In this document: positions 1 through 7,602 of the stretch, piece by piece
Position numbering within the stretch: the first letter of the stretch is position 1
Layout: every line of letters starts with the position of its first letter
Origin: Botryllus schlosseri
Lineage: Eukaryota > Chordata > Ascidiacea > Stolidobranchia > Styelidae
Length of the DNA stretch: 22,764 nucleotides
Assembly (NCBI GenBank): GCA_000444245.1
Contig: ATSW01006712.1
Coordinates: 1-22,764 of the forward strand
Direction: 5' to 3'
Position numbers and translations under genes: made by a program
Notes under the pieces: generated by a model
What the model was told of the DNA's origin: nothing
What the model saw: only the letters and a program-made list of their open reading frames with translations
Database searches by the model: none

Positions 1-100
1 CTACACTACAAAAAATAATTTGTAGTTTTGGTCTCAAATTTAAGACATTGAGAAGATTTGCTCTCATTTTCAGCAAATGTAGTCTTACTGATGAAATGAA

Positions 101-537
101 GTCTTAAAATTGAGACTGATTCAGCTTTTCAAGACCATATTAAATTGTAGAGATTGATTATTCGGTCTTAAAATTGAGACTGATTCAGCTTTATAAGACC
201 ATATTGAATTTTCAAGATTATTCTGTCTTAAAATTAAGACTGATCAAACTTTTTAAGACCATATTGAATTGTCAAGATTATTCTGTCTTAAAATTAAGAC
301 TGATTCAGCTTTATAAGACCATATTGAATTGTCAAGATTATTCTGTCTTAAAATTAAGACTGATCAAACTTTTTAAGACCATATTGAATTGTCAAGATTA
401 TTCGGTCTTAAAATTAAGACTGATTCAGCTTTATAAGACCATATTCAATTGTCAAGATTATTCGGTCTTAAAATTACGACTGATCAAACTTAAGACCACA
501 TTGAATTATCAAGATTATTAGGTCTTAAACTGAGACC
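101..537. repeat. 60-bp tandem array with 120-bp higher-order alternation inside the CACTA-like element
   Basis: About seven units of 60 bp follow each other. Units alternate between a version with GATTCAGCTTTATAAGACC and one with GATCAAACTTTTTAAGACC, so the true period is about 120 bp. Each unit carries GTCTTAAAATTAAGAC, close to a perfect palindrome. Because 60 is divisible by three the array is open for 115 codons (174-521). The resulting 20-residue repeat is a by-product of periodicity and I do not call it a gene. Confidence 0.85.
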
Positions 538-1203
538 AATAAACACTTCTTAAAAGACTCATTGTGCTTATTGGGACAGTTTTTGATGTATCAGTTTTTC
601 CGGTCTTGTTTTTAAGACAAATTTTGCTAATCAGGAAACATCATGGTCCGTGGTCTTATAAATCAGAATGGTCAGGGATATCTAGAACTTCCCTGCAGAA
701 TGGTAAACTGTCATGAGCCAGGAACACAAGACGTAATTAGCTTTCTTCAACAAATTTTGATCCATCAAAGGTCATTGCAAATACAATCTAGCGGTGGCTT
801 GAGAGCGGAGAGCCAAAACGTATTTGGTGGTGCCATGTTTGTCGATTTCTCGCTGGTCACATGTCACACTTCAAATAAGTAAAATACAGAATGCATTTGC
901 GCCAGAACAAGAATTCAAAGTACTGTACCTTGTCACTTTTCGCTGACACAATGGTGGTGGCATGTCGCACCCACCACAAATACTATTATATACTCTAATT
1001 CAACTATATATTGTATTGAGGATTGTATACAAAGTGGTAAGTGGAATGTACAATGATAATGTTTTGTAATAGGTATCTAAGGTATGTTAGGCTTCCCTTC
1101 ATGCAGAGCCTAACAGGCTTAGGGCCTAACACTGACATGTGAATACCCCCAAAGCACTCGCAGTATTTTGATGTAATTTGTCTCTTGATTTTAAGCTACA
1201 ACG

Positions 1204-1331
1204 GTCTTATTTTCAAGCAGTTTCGGTCTTAATTTTGAGACGAAAAATTCAAAAATTCTTAAAGTGACTTTTTATAAAAAAAAAGTCTTATTTTCAAGCA
1301 ATTTCGGTCTTAATTTTGAGACGAAAAATTC
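1204..1331. repeat. 47-bp direct repeat pair in the right end of the CACTA-like element
   Basis: A 47-bp block beginning GTCTTATTTTCAAGCA occurs at 1204-1250 and 1285-1331 with one mismatch. Each block holds GTCTTA and its inverse TGAGAC, like the left-end array, so both ends of the transposon carry the same subterminal motif. Confidence 0.75.
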
Positions 1332-1525
1332 TTGTTAAGACCGATTAGTTTTTAAGACCGATTGGTCTTTAAGACATTTTTTAATAAAAAGTCACTTTAA
1401 GATAATAAGACCAAAATTGTCTTATTATTTTTTGTAGTGTAATGCCTCATGGAGTAATGTTGTTATTGCATTGATGTGTTTGTTTAAATTCATTACGGCT
1501 AGGTGGACCATCGGACCTGTCTTTG

Positions 1526-1603
1526 ATGGCAGACTTGTTGAAGTATGCCGAGGATTTCTTGTGTGAGATGATCGACGAAGCTGTTCTTGGGACTTGCTTT
1601 GAG
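1526..1603 (+). CDS. ATXN7L3: ATXN7L3 exon 1 (first coding exon seen)
   Basis: The exon gives 26 codons, starting [11 protein letters not shown] and ending AVLGTCFE, like the EDSCLGFCFE of the vertebrate protein. In Sgf11 proteins this helix wraps around ENY2/Sus1. Donor is GAG|gtgcgt, phase 0. The start lies only 85 bp after the upstream transposon. Confidence 0.85.
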
Positions 1604-4600
1604 GTGCGTTCCAGAGAAGAGATATTGACTCATTTATAGAATCTGATAATGCAATACAATACAAACGTAAATAATTTCTACTAAATCAATACTAGTCAGC
1701 CCTCAAGTTTTCCGGACCACTACCTGACATACCGAACCAATCTTACCTTCTGACACATGCCATCTCTTTTTGTCGCCTGTCCTTTTATATTATCTTCTCT
1801 ACTTTTCATTCAGTGTGCATGCCTCTTCTGTACATCGCCTCTCGAGGCCAGGTGTGTGTCTGATTTCAAAGACTACTCCAAGTCGTTTTGACACCTTCCT
1901 GTCTTTTCATTGTATTGCAGGCTTGAGTCTTGTGGTGTTTTGAAATGAGAAAATTGTTGATGCTAAATTGAATTGAATGATAGGATATATTCCTATTGAA
2001 ATAAACCCGAAAATATTCAATTTAAGTTCTGAGCCTCCGAAAGTATCTTCTAACAAATTTCTCTCACAAATTACTGCTGATCTCAGAATCGGAATGTAAA
2101 TCAACCCCAAAGGCTTCTATGGTATTTTAGTAACAATTTTTGAGTTGCGGAGGAGTTTGCACAGTTGGTGATTCCTATCTGTTCATTATATTGGAATGTG
2201 TCGTATCGTAACATCGTAATTTGTGTGTGTTTTATGTCTTGGGTAGGTGGAGATGAATAGTAGCATCACCGGTTTCTATATTTTTGAAAACTGAGGATAT
2301 CAAGCATTTCCTGAAAAACTTAAGATTTTTTCTGGATGTGTCCATTGTCATAGATTTTTAATACATGTTTAAAATGCTTCGATAGGATCGACCAATTAAG
2401 GTTTACAGTCAGCGATGGTGGAAAATAGTATCGGAACTATAATTCTTGTTGATGAATTCATTTCAGTGCTCGAAACCACTCACTACCGGTACTCGACTCG
2501 AATCATTGGAATTGATACTCGAATCAGGCTCGAGTACTAGAATCTCGACTTTCTTTTCCGTAGGTCCATCGCGCATTGCGACTCGGCACTTTGTTTCTTG
2601 ACGAAGTCGATCCATCTGAAGAGGAGAGGTACAAATTATGCGAGCAAGTCGGCTTTGACATCTTTGGAGTCCCAAAGTCTGGAAGTAAAAAGCCGGTATT
2701 TTGGCGCGACAAGTTTTTTCATTTTATATTTGATTGAATTCAGTATATTGCGAACGAAAGTGCGGCTCATAGGATAAATTTTTTGAAGAGCTAATGTTAT
2801 TAGGAACTGGATTCGGTTTCCTATGTGCTTTGTAGCGGACTTGGACAACTTGATAATTTTATTCAACCACATAATTCCGTCAAATCAGACGAAATGCCGG
2901 CAATTTAAAATTTGTAAAATGTTTCTATGCTCTCATATTAATTCTGATCTAATTTCTGCTTTCCCTGACAATGCTACAGGAGAACTGTATTTTGTGAAAC
3001 GAACCAAGATTGCTGTACGGACGACGGACATTTTCTATTCTCATGCATGAATAATGAGAATGAACTCTGTTTCGGTTTTTCTTGCAAATTCAAATTCCAA
3101 GTTTTCTTGAATTCACTAATTCTGATTTAATTTGAAAATGAGTGTTGTTGTCATTTTTCGTCCAATGTAATTTGTAAAAAGCCGAAAATTTTCTAGTGTC
3201 TAGAATTGATATAAGCTGAACTTGATTTTTGTTGTGTTTCTTTTGCGATTTCAGTTATTCTAATTTGTAAAGGCTGAAAATTTTCTAGTTGGAATGAATT
3301 GAAATGTAAAACACTTGATTTTTTTGTTGTATTTCTTTTGCGAATTGGATAATTCTGATTTTAATCTAATTTGGTTAAAAAAACTGTATCCATCATTCTA
3401 ATTGTAACTCAAAGAGCTTCTTGGAGGTACAGAGATTCAATATACAATTGAATAATATATTCATATTGAAATGAAACGCAATATTTTCAGCTGAAACTCG
3501 TTAGGGGTACTCATTAGCAAGTAGTAGAGAATTGGAAAGAACATTCTATATCAACCATTGAATTACAAAACATGATGTTACCTACCGGCATGAAATTTCG
3601 AATAATCTGGGAGAACAGAGAGCTTTTAAACTCAATGTACTATTTTTAGATGGTACACAAATTTGCTTGGCGTATTTTGATAAAAGTCAACTCCAAGGCA
3701 CCCAAATGAAAGTGTGAGCAACCTGTAGTTTGGAAAAGCTGGAAATCTTTCAGTTGTCCAAGCATGCTCTCCATTGATCTCAGCGACAGTGTCAATTAGC
3801 TTGCTGAATTTCTCAACCAATACGCAGTTGGTGGCAGAATGGTCTCCGTTACAGATCGAGTGTGAATGCCCGAATTGCAAACGAACTTTGGCGGCCACCC
3901 GATTTGCGCCTCATCTAGAAAAGTGCATGGGAATGGGCAGNAATTCGAGCCGTATCGCTTCACAACGGATTGCAAACAGCGGGTTAGATTTGTTACCCTT
4001 GCTTCACTTGTTGCTAAAGTGATGGTCAAAGTAGTCAGCGTTGATACTCAAGTAGAAGTAAAACGAATGACTTAAATTTCNACACGATTAGAAGTAGCAA
4101 TTTACAGGACATGGCAAAACTACTTCAACTGAAAGTCNAAAATTTATTTCTGAANAGTATTTGAAGAAGTAATTCCANAAAGTAGAGTAAGCATTCAAGT
4201 AACTACAAGCAGGCAAAATCCACGCAAGTACTACTTTTGAAAAAGTAAAATCAGAAGTTTTAAAAGTAGTTTTACCTAAAAGACTGTTCAAGTAAAATGG
4301 GAGTAGTATAAAAACATGCGGACTTGTGTAAGTAATATCCTAAGGTTAATAAGTGAGTAGTTTTAGCTAACAAACTGTTCAGGTATAGAAGTGGCAATAT
4401 TCTAAAACCACTTTCGATTGAGNGAGTACTGTAATTGGGCAAAATCTACCTGGGCACATAGAAGTACACAGCTANTGACCACCCCCAGCCCCAGTTATAG
4501 TTGAATTATAGTTATATAGAATATAGCTCATCTCCATTTTTTCAAATTTTGAGAACCATTTTTCAAATTGATAAAAAACCAAGTTTTGCAAGTTTTTTGG

Positions 4601-5308
4601 GACATGTTNATGTTTTACGTATTGTTTTAAAGTTAACCATGGCCAAGATATGGCCATAAGGAAAGGAAAACTTTACATAAAATTGATTTTCTGAAAATGT
4701 ATAAGTGGACATAAGCTATTTTCTTTCTACAGCGACGATNTACAGAATATTGAATTANAGCATATAGTTNTATAGAATTATACTACAGTTTAATCTTGCA
4801 AATTGAAAAATGATAGTTTGCTTGAATTTTAGCAGCAGAATTACTTGTTTATGTGTATACTGGTGCAACCCTAACCCTACCACTTTTCAGGAAACAGTCT
4901 GTCACCGATATGAACGATGATGAAGCAGATTATGACGCCGATTGGATAGCCGGCTACGAAGGCGCCTCTCGGAGATCTACCAAAAAACGAAAGTCCGACA
5001 AAGTGTCCTCCTCTCCCAGAGTCAAAAGCCAGCTCACAAAATCAAAACTTCAACCCGGTATCGGACGTACCACCGATCAAAACGAAAATATTCAAATAGA
5101 CGTGGTCAACGGAGGCTTAGTTGTGACGCCTGAACTGGCTTCGACCCCTAAAATACGAATCAAGTCCCCGTTTGACCCCTCGTTAGGAACTTGGGAGCCT
5201 GCCAGTGTCGAGTCCAGACCACCGGACGTTTCACGAAAAAAAAGCAAGCATTCGAGTTCGAAAAAAAAGAAGCGACAAAATATTTCACAAAATTATTCTT
5301 ATTCTTGA
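1526..5308 (+). CDS. ATXN7L3: ATXN7L3 / Sgf11 homologue, SAGA deubiquitinase-module subunit (four-exon gene span)
   Basis: Coding exons are 1526-1603, 2564-2684, 3838-3982 and 4891-5308, together 762 nt or 253 codons plus stop. Junction phases 0, 1 and 2 all match. The family anchors the ubiquitin protease USP22/Ubp8 and ENY2/Sus1 in the SAGA module that removes ubiquitin from histone H2B, acting in the nucleus. Seen here: an N-terminal helix-like segment (1-26), VHRAL...LFLDEVDP...DIFG (27-60), a CPNC-X11-H-X3-C zinc finger (C77, C80, H92, C96) with [13 protein letters not shown], then an acidic stretch and KKRKSDK-SSSPR as in animal ATXN7L3. The C terminus is lysine-rich. It is about 100 residues shorter than my recollection of human ATXN7L3 and no SCA7 domain is visible. 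The ATG at 1526 is the first after an in-frame stop at 1472; a further upstream exon spliced near 1502 is possible. Confidence 0.9.
1690..1970 (+). mobile_element. R-family retroposon 3' end
   Basis: Shares long segments with 16555-16765, 16799-16965 and 19500-19760. Landmarks are CCGGACCACTACCTGACAT, GTGTCTGATTTCAAAGACTA and TTTCATTGTATTGCAG, followed by CTTGTGGTGTTTTGAAATGA. Better copies end in AATAAACCTGATTGATTGATT, a tail style of CR1/L2-type LINEs and their SINEs. No coding part is present. Class is inferred from the tail. Confidence 0.6.
2398..2550. repeat. G-family TCGAGT-rich repeat, copy 1
   Basis: The block GTGGAAAATAGTATC-GGAACTATAATTC followed by ACTCGACTCGAATCATTGGAA recurs at 13749-13935. 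The right part is built of ACTCGA/TCGAGT words, as are 7655-7810 and 7985-8160. It ends shortly before the exon 2 acceptor at 2563. Confidence 0.6.
2564..2684 (+). CDS. ATXN7L3: ATXN7L3 exon 2
   Basis: The acceptor is tttccgtag. The exon opens with [17 protein letters not shown] and ends in [11 protein letters not shown], collinear with the vertebrate VHRAVK...FFLDDTDP...LDIFG segment. Donor GGAA|gtaaaa leaves phase 1, which joins exon 3 as a lysine codon. Antisense open frames over this stretch are shadows. Confidence 0.88.
2890..3410 (+). repeat. F-family dispersed repeat, copy 1
   Basis: Contains CCGGCAATTTAAAATTTGTAA, AATTCTGATCTAATTT, CCCTGACAATGCTACAGGAG and repeats of TTCTAATTTGTAAAGGC. 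The same order appears inverted at 16965-17405 and 19900-20200. No terminal repeats or coding capacity are obvious, so I leave the class open. Confidence 0.6.
3410..3725. mobile_element. B-family foldback MITE copy (left arm plus core)
   Basis: Begins GAGCTTCTTGGAGGTACAGA, the family terminus, continues through TCAATATACAATTGAATA, TATTTTCAGCTGAAACTCG and AGTAGAGAATTGGAAAGAAC, then holds the core in the orientation opposite to the 9545-9720 copy. The right arm is missing. Ends about 110 bp before the exon 3 acceptor. Confidence 0.7.
3838..3982 (+). CDS. ATXN7L3: ATXN7L3 exon 3, Sgf11 zinc finger
   Basis: The exon carries the diagnostic C-P-N-C ... RFAPHLEKC zinc finger with the following GMG-X-NSSRIA segment, which is basic and known to contact the nucleosome acidic patch. 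One base, 3941, is N in codon AGN, so residue 101 is Arg or Ser; family conservation predicts Arg. Donor GG|gttaga gives phase 2. Acceptor gtggcag is the one that keeps frame with exon 2. Confidence 0.92.
3983..4890 (+). other. ATXN7L3 intron 3: D-family repeat and low-complexity DNA with scattered Ns
   Basis: A D-family repeat (4015-4315) is followed by AT-rich DNA without recognisable features. Single N bases occur within 3941-4769 only, which marks a poorly resolved or polymorphic patch. Confidence 0.7.
4015..4315. repeat. D-family AAGTA-rich repeat, copy 1
   Basis: Begins GTGATGGTCAAAGTAGTCAG and is made of AAGTA, GTAGT and ACTAC words (for example TCAAGTAGAAGTAAAA). Similar sequence, in either orientation, occurs at 7865-7960, 11030-11297 and 15825-15960; two copies share a GATGGTCA / TGACCATC-like end. 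Likely a non-autonomous DNA transposon (inference). Confidence 0.55.
4891..5308 (+). CDS. ATXN7L3: ATXN7L3 exon 4, acidic/basic tail and stop
   Basis: After acceptor cacttttcag the frame reads [18 protein letters not shown], then STKKRKSDK and SSSPR, which line up with the acidic and KKRKSDK-NSPR segments of vertebrate ATXN7L3. The rest is rich in Ser, Pro and Lys and looks disordered, ending with two lysine clusters before TGA at 5306-5308. The basic clusters could act in nuclear import or DNA contact (inference). No SCA7 cysteine/histidine signature is present. Confidence 0.88.
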
Positions 5309-5544
5309 TCGATGTTAAGTTTTCATTGCAACCGCGAATAGACAATGTCAGCTTTCGGATTTATTGTGAGAGATCATGAGCATTTTGTCATGAGTGTGAG
5401 TGTTACTTGTGTGCTTTGCATCGTATTATTGATGAAAAAGAGTTTTGGTCACCATCTGAAGAATATCTGTTTCGAATTTGCATAAACTTGAATTTGAAAT
5501 ATAAGTTGGTCTGTTCGCAGTTGGTCTGCTCTTTTTAAAAGTAC

Positions 5545-5635
5545 CAGGACAATTGAATTGAATAGTATTTCCAATTCATATTGAAATCCGGATATTTTCG
5601 GCTGATCATCGCCAGTAGAGAATTAGAAGAACTGA
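5545..5635 (+). mobile_element. B-family MITE fragment
   Basis: GAATTGAATAGTATTTCCAA, CATATTGAAATCCGGATATTTTCGGCTGA and AGTAGAGAATTAGAAGAAC follow the left-arm order of the family with several differences. The core and right arm are absent. Confidence 0.6.
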
Positions 5636-5637
5636 GT

Positions 5638-6122
5638 GGTTTCTGTGTTTTGAATCAAACCAGTCGTGAGTTTGGGTTAAACTGCGACAAGACTAATGAA
5701 GAGTGTAATAATATATATCCGTGCTACAGGAGTATGAGATATAAGTTGGCTTGCTCTTTTCAAAGGTATCAGAGCCACACGTCTTGAAGTTGTGAGATGA
5801 AGCCCGTATTCAAGAACAATTCTTGGTACTCACCACAGTCACGCGCAGCCCGGGTTCCTGAAACAAAAATAAATGCGATTTAATCACGTAACTCAACCTT
5901 AAGTTCAAGGTTTGTTTGAGGCGCACATTCTTGAGTATGAGTTTCTTGTCAGGAATCACGATATTCTAAAAGACACTCGGTGGTTTGAGGACGTTGGACT
6001 GTCAGCTAAACACTGTAACGCCGCAGTTAAAGGGAACTTGTATTCGGCCCACTTCTAATGCCAGAGAGGTTTCTGTGTTTGAATCAAACCAGTTTTGAGT
6101 TCTGGTTAAACTGTAATAACTC
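5638..6122 (+). repeat. Direct repeat pair of about 55 bp
   Basis: GGTTTCTGTGTTTTGAATCAAACCAGT at 5638 and its near copy at 6067 continue through GAGTTTGGGTTAAACTG / GAGTTCTGGTTAAACTG. The 370 bp between show no match to other repeats in the window, so either an insertion split a duplicated target or these are two pieces of an unknown repeat. Confidence 0.5.
5868..5873 (+). promoter_or_regulatory. Possible ATXN7L3 polyadenylation signal
   Basis: The first canonical AATAAA on the + strand that I find after the stop lies 560 nt downstream. Spacing is plausible for a 3' UTR, but it sits in repeat-like DNA and other hexamers exist. Confidence 0.25.
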
Positions 6123-6830
6123 TTCAGCTATCAGCATTATGCATGGTCCTATGTTGCCTGTACAGTGTACAATGTATCTGAGTCGAGTATTGGGTGATGA
6201 TTCATTGTCGTTTTATATATTCAAGAAAATGAGGCGAACAAACCCGAAAATATGTCTGATTGCCCGATTAAGTTCAATGTGGAATACTTCATTTGCTTCG
6301 CATAAAAGGTAGATATTTGAGCAGGTCAAGAAATATCGAGTATATCTTATGCTGATTGATTCGATAAAAGGACAAAAGTGATGAAAAAGATTGTGGCATT
6401 CTGTGTCTTAGGCGAGGTCGCTATTTCGGATAGTAGTCTGTAATCTAGCGGGCTGTTTAGTATTCATTCAGTAGATTCGGCTTATACGTCGACCATAGCA
6501 ATTGCTATGCTTCGACTTGAATGTGCCAGTACGTACATGCCCGACGACCGTCTTATAGGCTACGAGATACTGCTCCAAAGGTATCCAAATCCGAAACAGA
6601 ATTTCGACTTGAATATATAAAATATTCTCAAATTTGGTGGTCGTTATTCTATATATACATCTCAGGCTCAGCTCCGTGTAAGCATGGATATCTAGAACTT
6701 CTAACCTTACAATATCTAGCTATCCAAGTAGTTATGTTGATGGTGCAATATCCATGAGTACCGAATACTGTGCATGCATATTTTCTGTACCACCACCGCT
6801 GCCGTGTGTTATGTATTTTGGTTGGATGAA

Positions 6831-6856
6831 AATAAAGACTCTCTCTCTCTCTCTCT
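6831..6856 (+). repeat. AATAAA plus (CT)9 tract, possible retroposon tail
   Basis: GGTTGGATGAAAATAAAGA is followed by nine CT units. A comparable ending, TGGACAAATCAATAAATAC followed by CT units, occurs at 11598-11628. The paired AATAAA and simple-repeat tail suggest the 3' ends of retroposons; it may simply be a microsatellite. Confidence 0.4.
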
Positions 6857-7475
6857 GAGTAATCCAGTCACGCTCGACAAGCCGTGATAAAGGTTGCCAC
6901 AGTAATGAATGTAAACAACCTAAAGTTTACTCGTGGAACCGTAAGAAAGTTACCGGAAACTCATCTGTTGCGGTGGGTTTTAGTTTTATCGAAGCGCAGA
7001 TTAGTACTTCATACACAGCAGGACAGAGTACATGTTCCAAAAATCAGCCCAGGGTTGAAATTATATTGTTTTTTTACAGTTTAATTCAGGGTATCCTCCA
7101 AATGTCAAATTGTGCCTGAGTGCCGAGGAGATGTTTAGCCACTGTAACTGGTCCATAGGTCAAGTGGAAACTGGCTGGAAATGATATTTCGTACCTACAT
7201 TCGATGAACAGATTCCAGAATACATTGTTCACAAAAATTCCTAGTTATTCTGATAAATTTCCTCCCAGTCCCAGGGAGTTACGTATGCCACTTCCAGCAG
7301 CAGCCCATGCCGTTACCATATTTATCTGATGCGAAGATGATATGTTATTCTGTTTTTACAGAATACCATTTATTGTTCTCGTTGAGCCATGGAAGCATCA
7401 TAACAACAGCAAAGTAAGATAACATGTTTCTTTTCTGTCATAGATAAATCATTCTCAATGAATATTTCATCACAG

Positions 7476-7602
7476 ATGCAGTTCATGAATTCCTCTCCGG
7501 TGATGACGATGATCCTGCAGCCGGACTTTACCCCTCCCCGGCCGCAGATGATATCGTACATGGTCACACCCCCCGACAACCGGACCCATGCGAGAGAAAG
7601 AG
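7476..7602 (+). CDS. LOXHD1: LOXHD1-like exon 1 (N-terminal leader, start uncertain)
   Basis: Read from the acceptor-like sequence tttcatcacag, the exon gives MQFMNSSPVMTMILQPDFTP and ends NRTHARER with donor G|gtttag, phase 1, matching exon 2. An in-frame ATG at 7458 and the ATG at 7476 are both possible starts; if 7458 is used the acceptor is irrelevant. No domain. The antisense frame over this exon is a shadow. Confidence 0.65.

Larger units (their letters stand above)
4..1439. mobile_element. Non-autonomous CACTA (EnSpm)-like DNA transposon
   Basis: The ends are a perfect 16-bp inverted repeat, CACTACAAAAAATAAT at 4-19 and its complement at 1424-1439. Similarity continues inward imperfectly to a shared TTTTGGTCT. 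TA lies on both sides (2-3 and 1440-1441), fitting a short target-site duplication, although the left flank is at the window edge. Motif GTCTTA/TAAGAC recurs in both orientations near the ends, as subterminal transposase-binding motifs do in CACTA elements. A 17-bp inverted pair (1259-1275 and 1384-1400) could form a hairpin near the right end. I see no transposase reading frame, so the element would need a partner in trans. The CACTA start suggests EnSpm; the superfamily is inferred from the ends alone. Confidence 0.75.
1604..2563 (+). other. ATXN7L3 intron 1: repeat fragments only
   Basis: Holds an R-family retroposon end (1690-1970), a short B-family MITE fragment (1975-2040) and a G-family TCGAGT-rich repeat (2398-2550). 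Short antisense frames here show no protein similarity I recognise. Confidence 0.7.
2685..3837 (+). other. ATXN7L3 intron 2: F- and B-family elements
   Basis: The intron is nearly filled by an F-family copy (2890-3410) followed directly by a B-family foldback MITE (3410-3725). Nothing gene-like was found; the frame at 2823-3050 is within the F copy. Confidence 0.7.
5309..7475. other. Intergenic region between ATXN7L3 and the LOXHD1-like gene
   Basis: Contains the ATXN7L3 3' UTR, a B-family fragment (5545-5635), a direct repeat of about 55 bp (5638-5693 and 6067-6122), a 16-bp palindrome (6494-6509) and a possible retroposon tail ending in (CT)9 (6839-6856). Any non-coding first exon and promoter of the downstream gene should lie here, but I cannot recognise a TATA box or initiator. 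Open frames here show no family similarity. Confidence 0.6.

Noticed and set aside
174-521. 115-codon open frame with a perfect 20-residue repeat
   Set aside because: It is produced by a 60-bp tandem array within a transposon; no protein-like signal beyond periodicity.
1-1441. Tandem array considered as CRISPR
   Set aside because: Repeats are contiguous without unique spacers and lie in a eukaryotic transposon.
1425-1664. Antisense 79-codon frame over the ATXN7L3 first exon
   Set aside because: The sense strand gives an ATXN7L3-like segment with a proper donor; the antisense frame is a shadow.
4891-5308. First taken as the 5' exon of the LOXHD1-like gene
   Set aside because: The acidic and KKRKSDK-SSSPR segments match ATXN7L3, the phase fits the zinc-finger exon, and the frame ends in a stop with no good donor.
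6494-6509. Perfect palindrome CATAGCAATTGCTATG as a possible binding site
   Set aside because: Isolated, no repeated copies or clear promoter context; expected occasionally by chance in AT-rich DNA.
6839-6856. CT tract as a GAGA-type promoter element
   Set aside because: It follows AATAAA like a second tract at 11616-11628, so a retroposon tail or microsatellite is the simpler reading.
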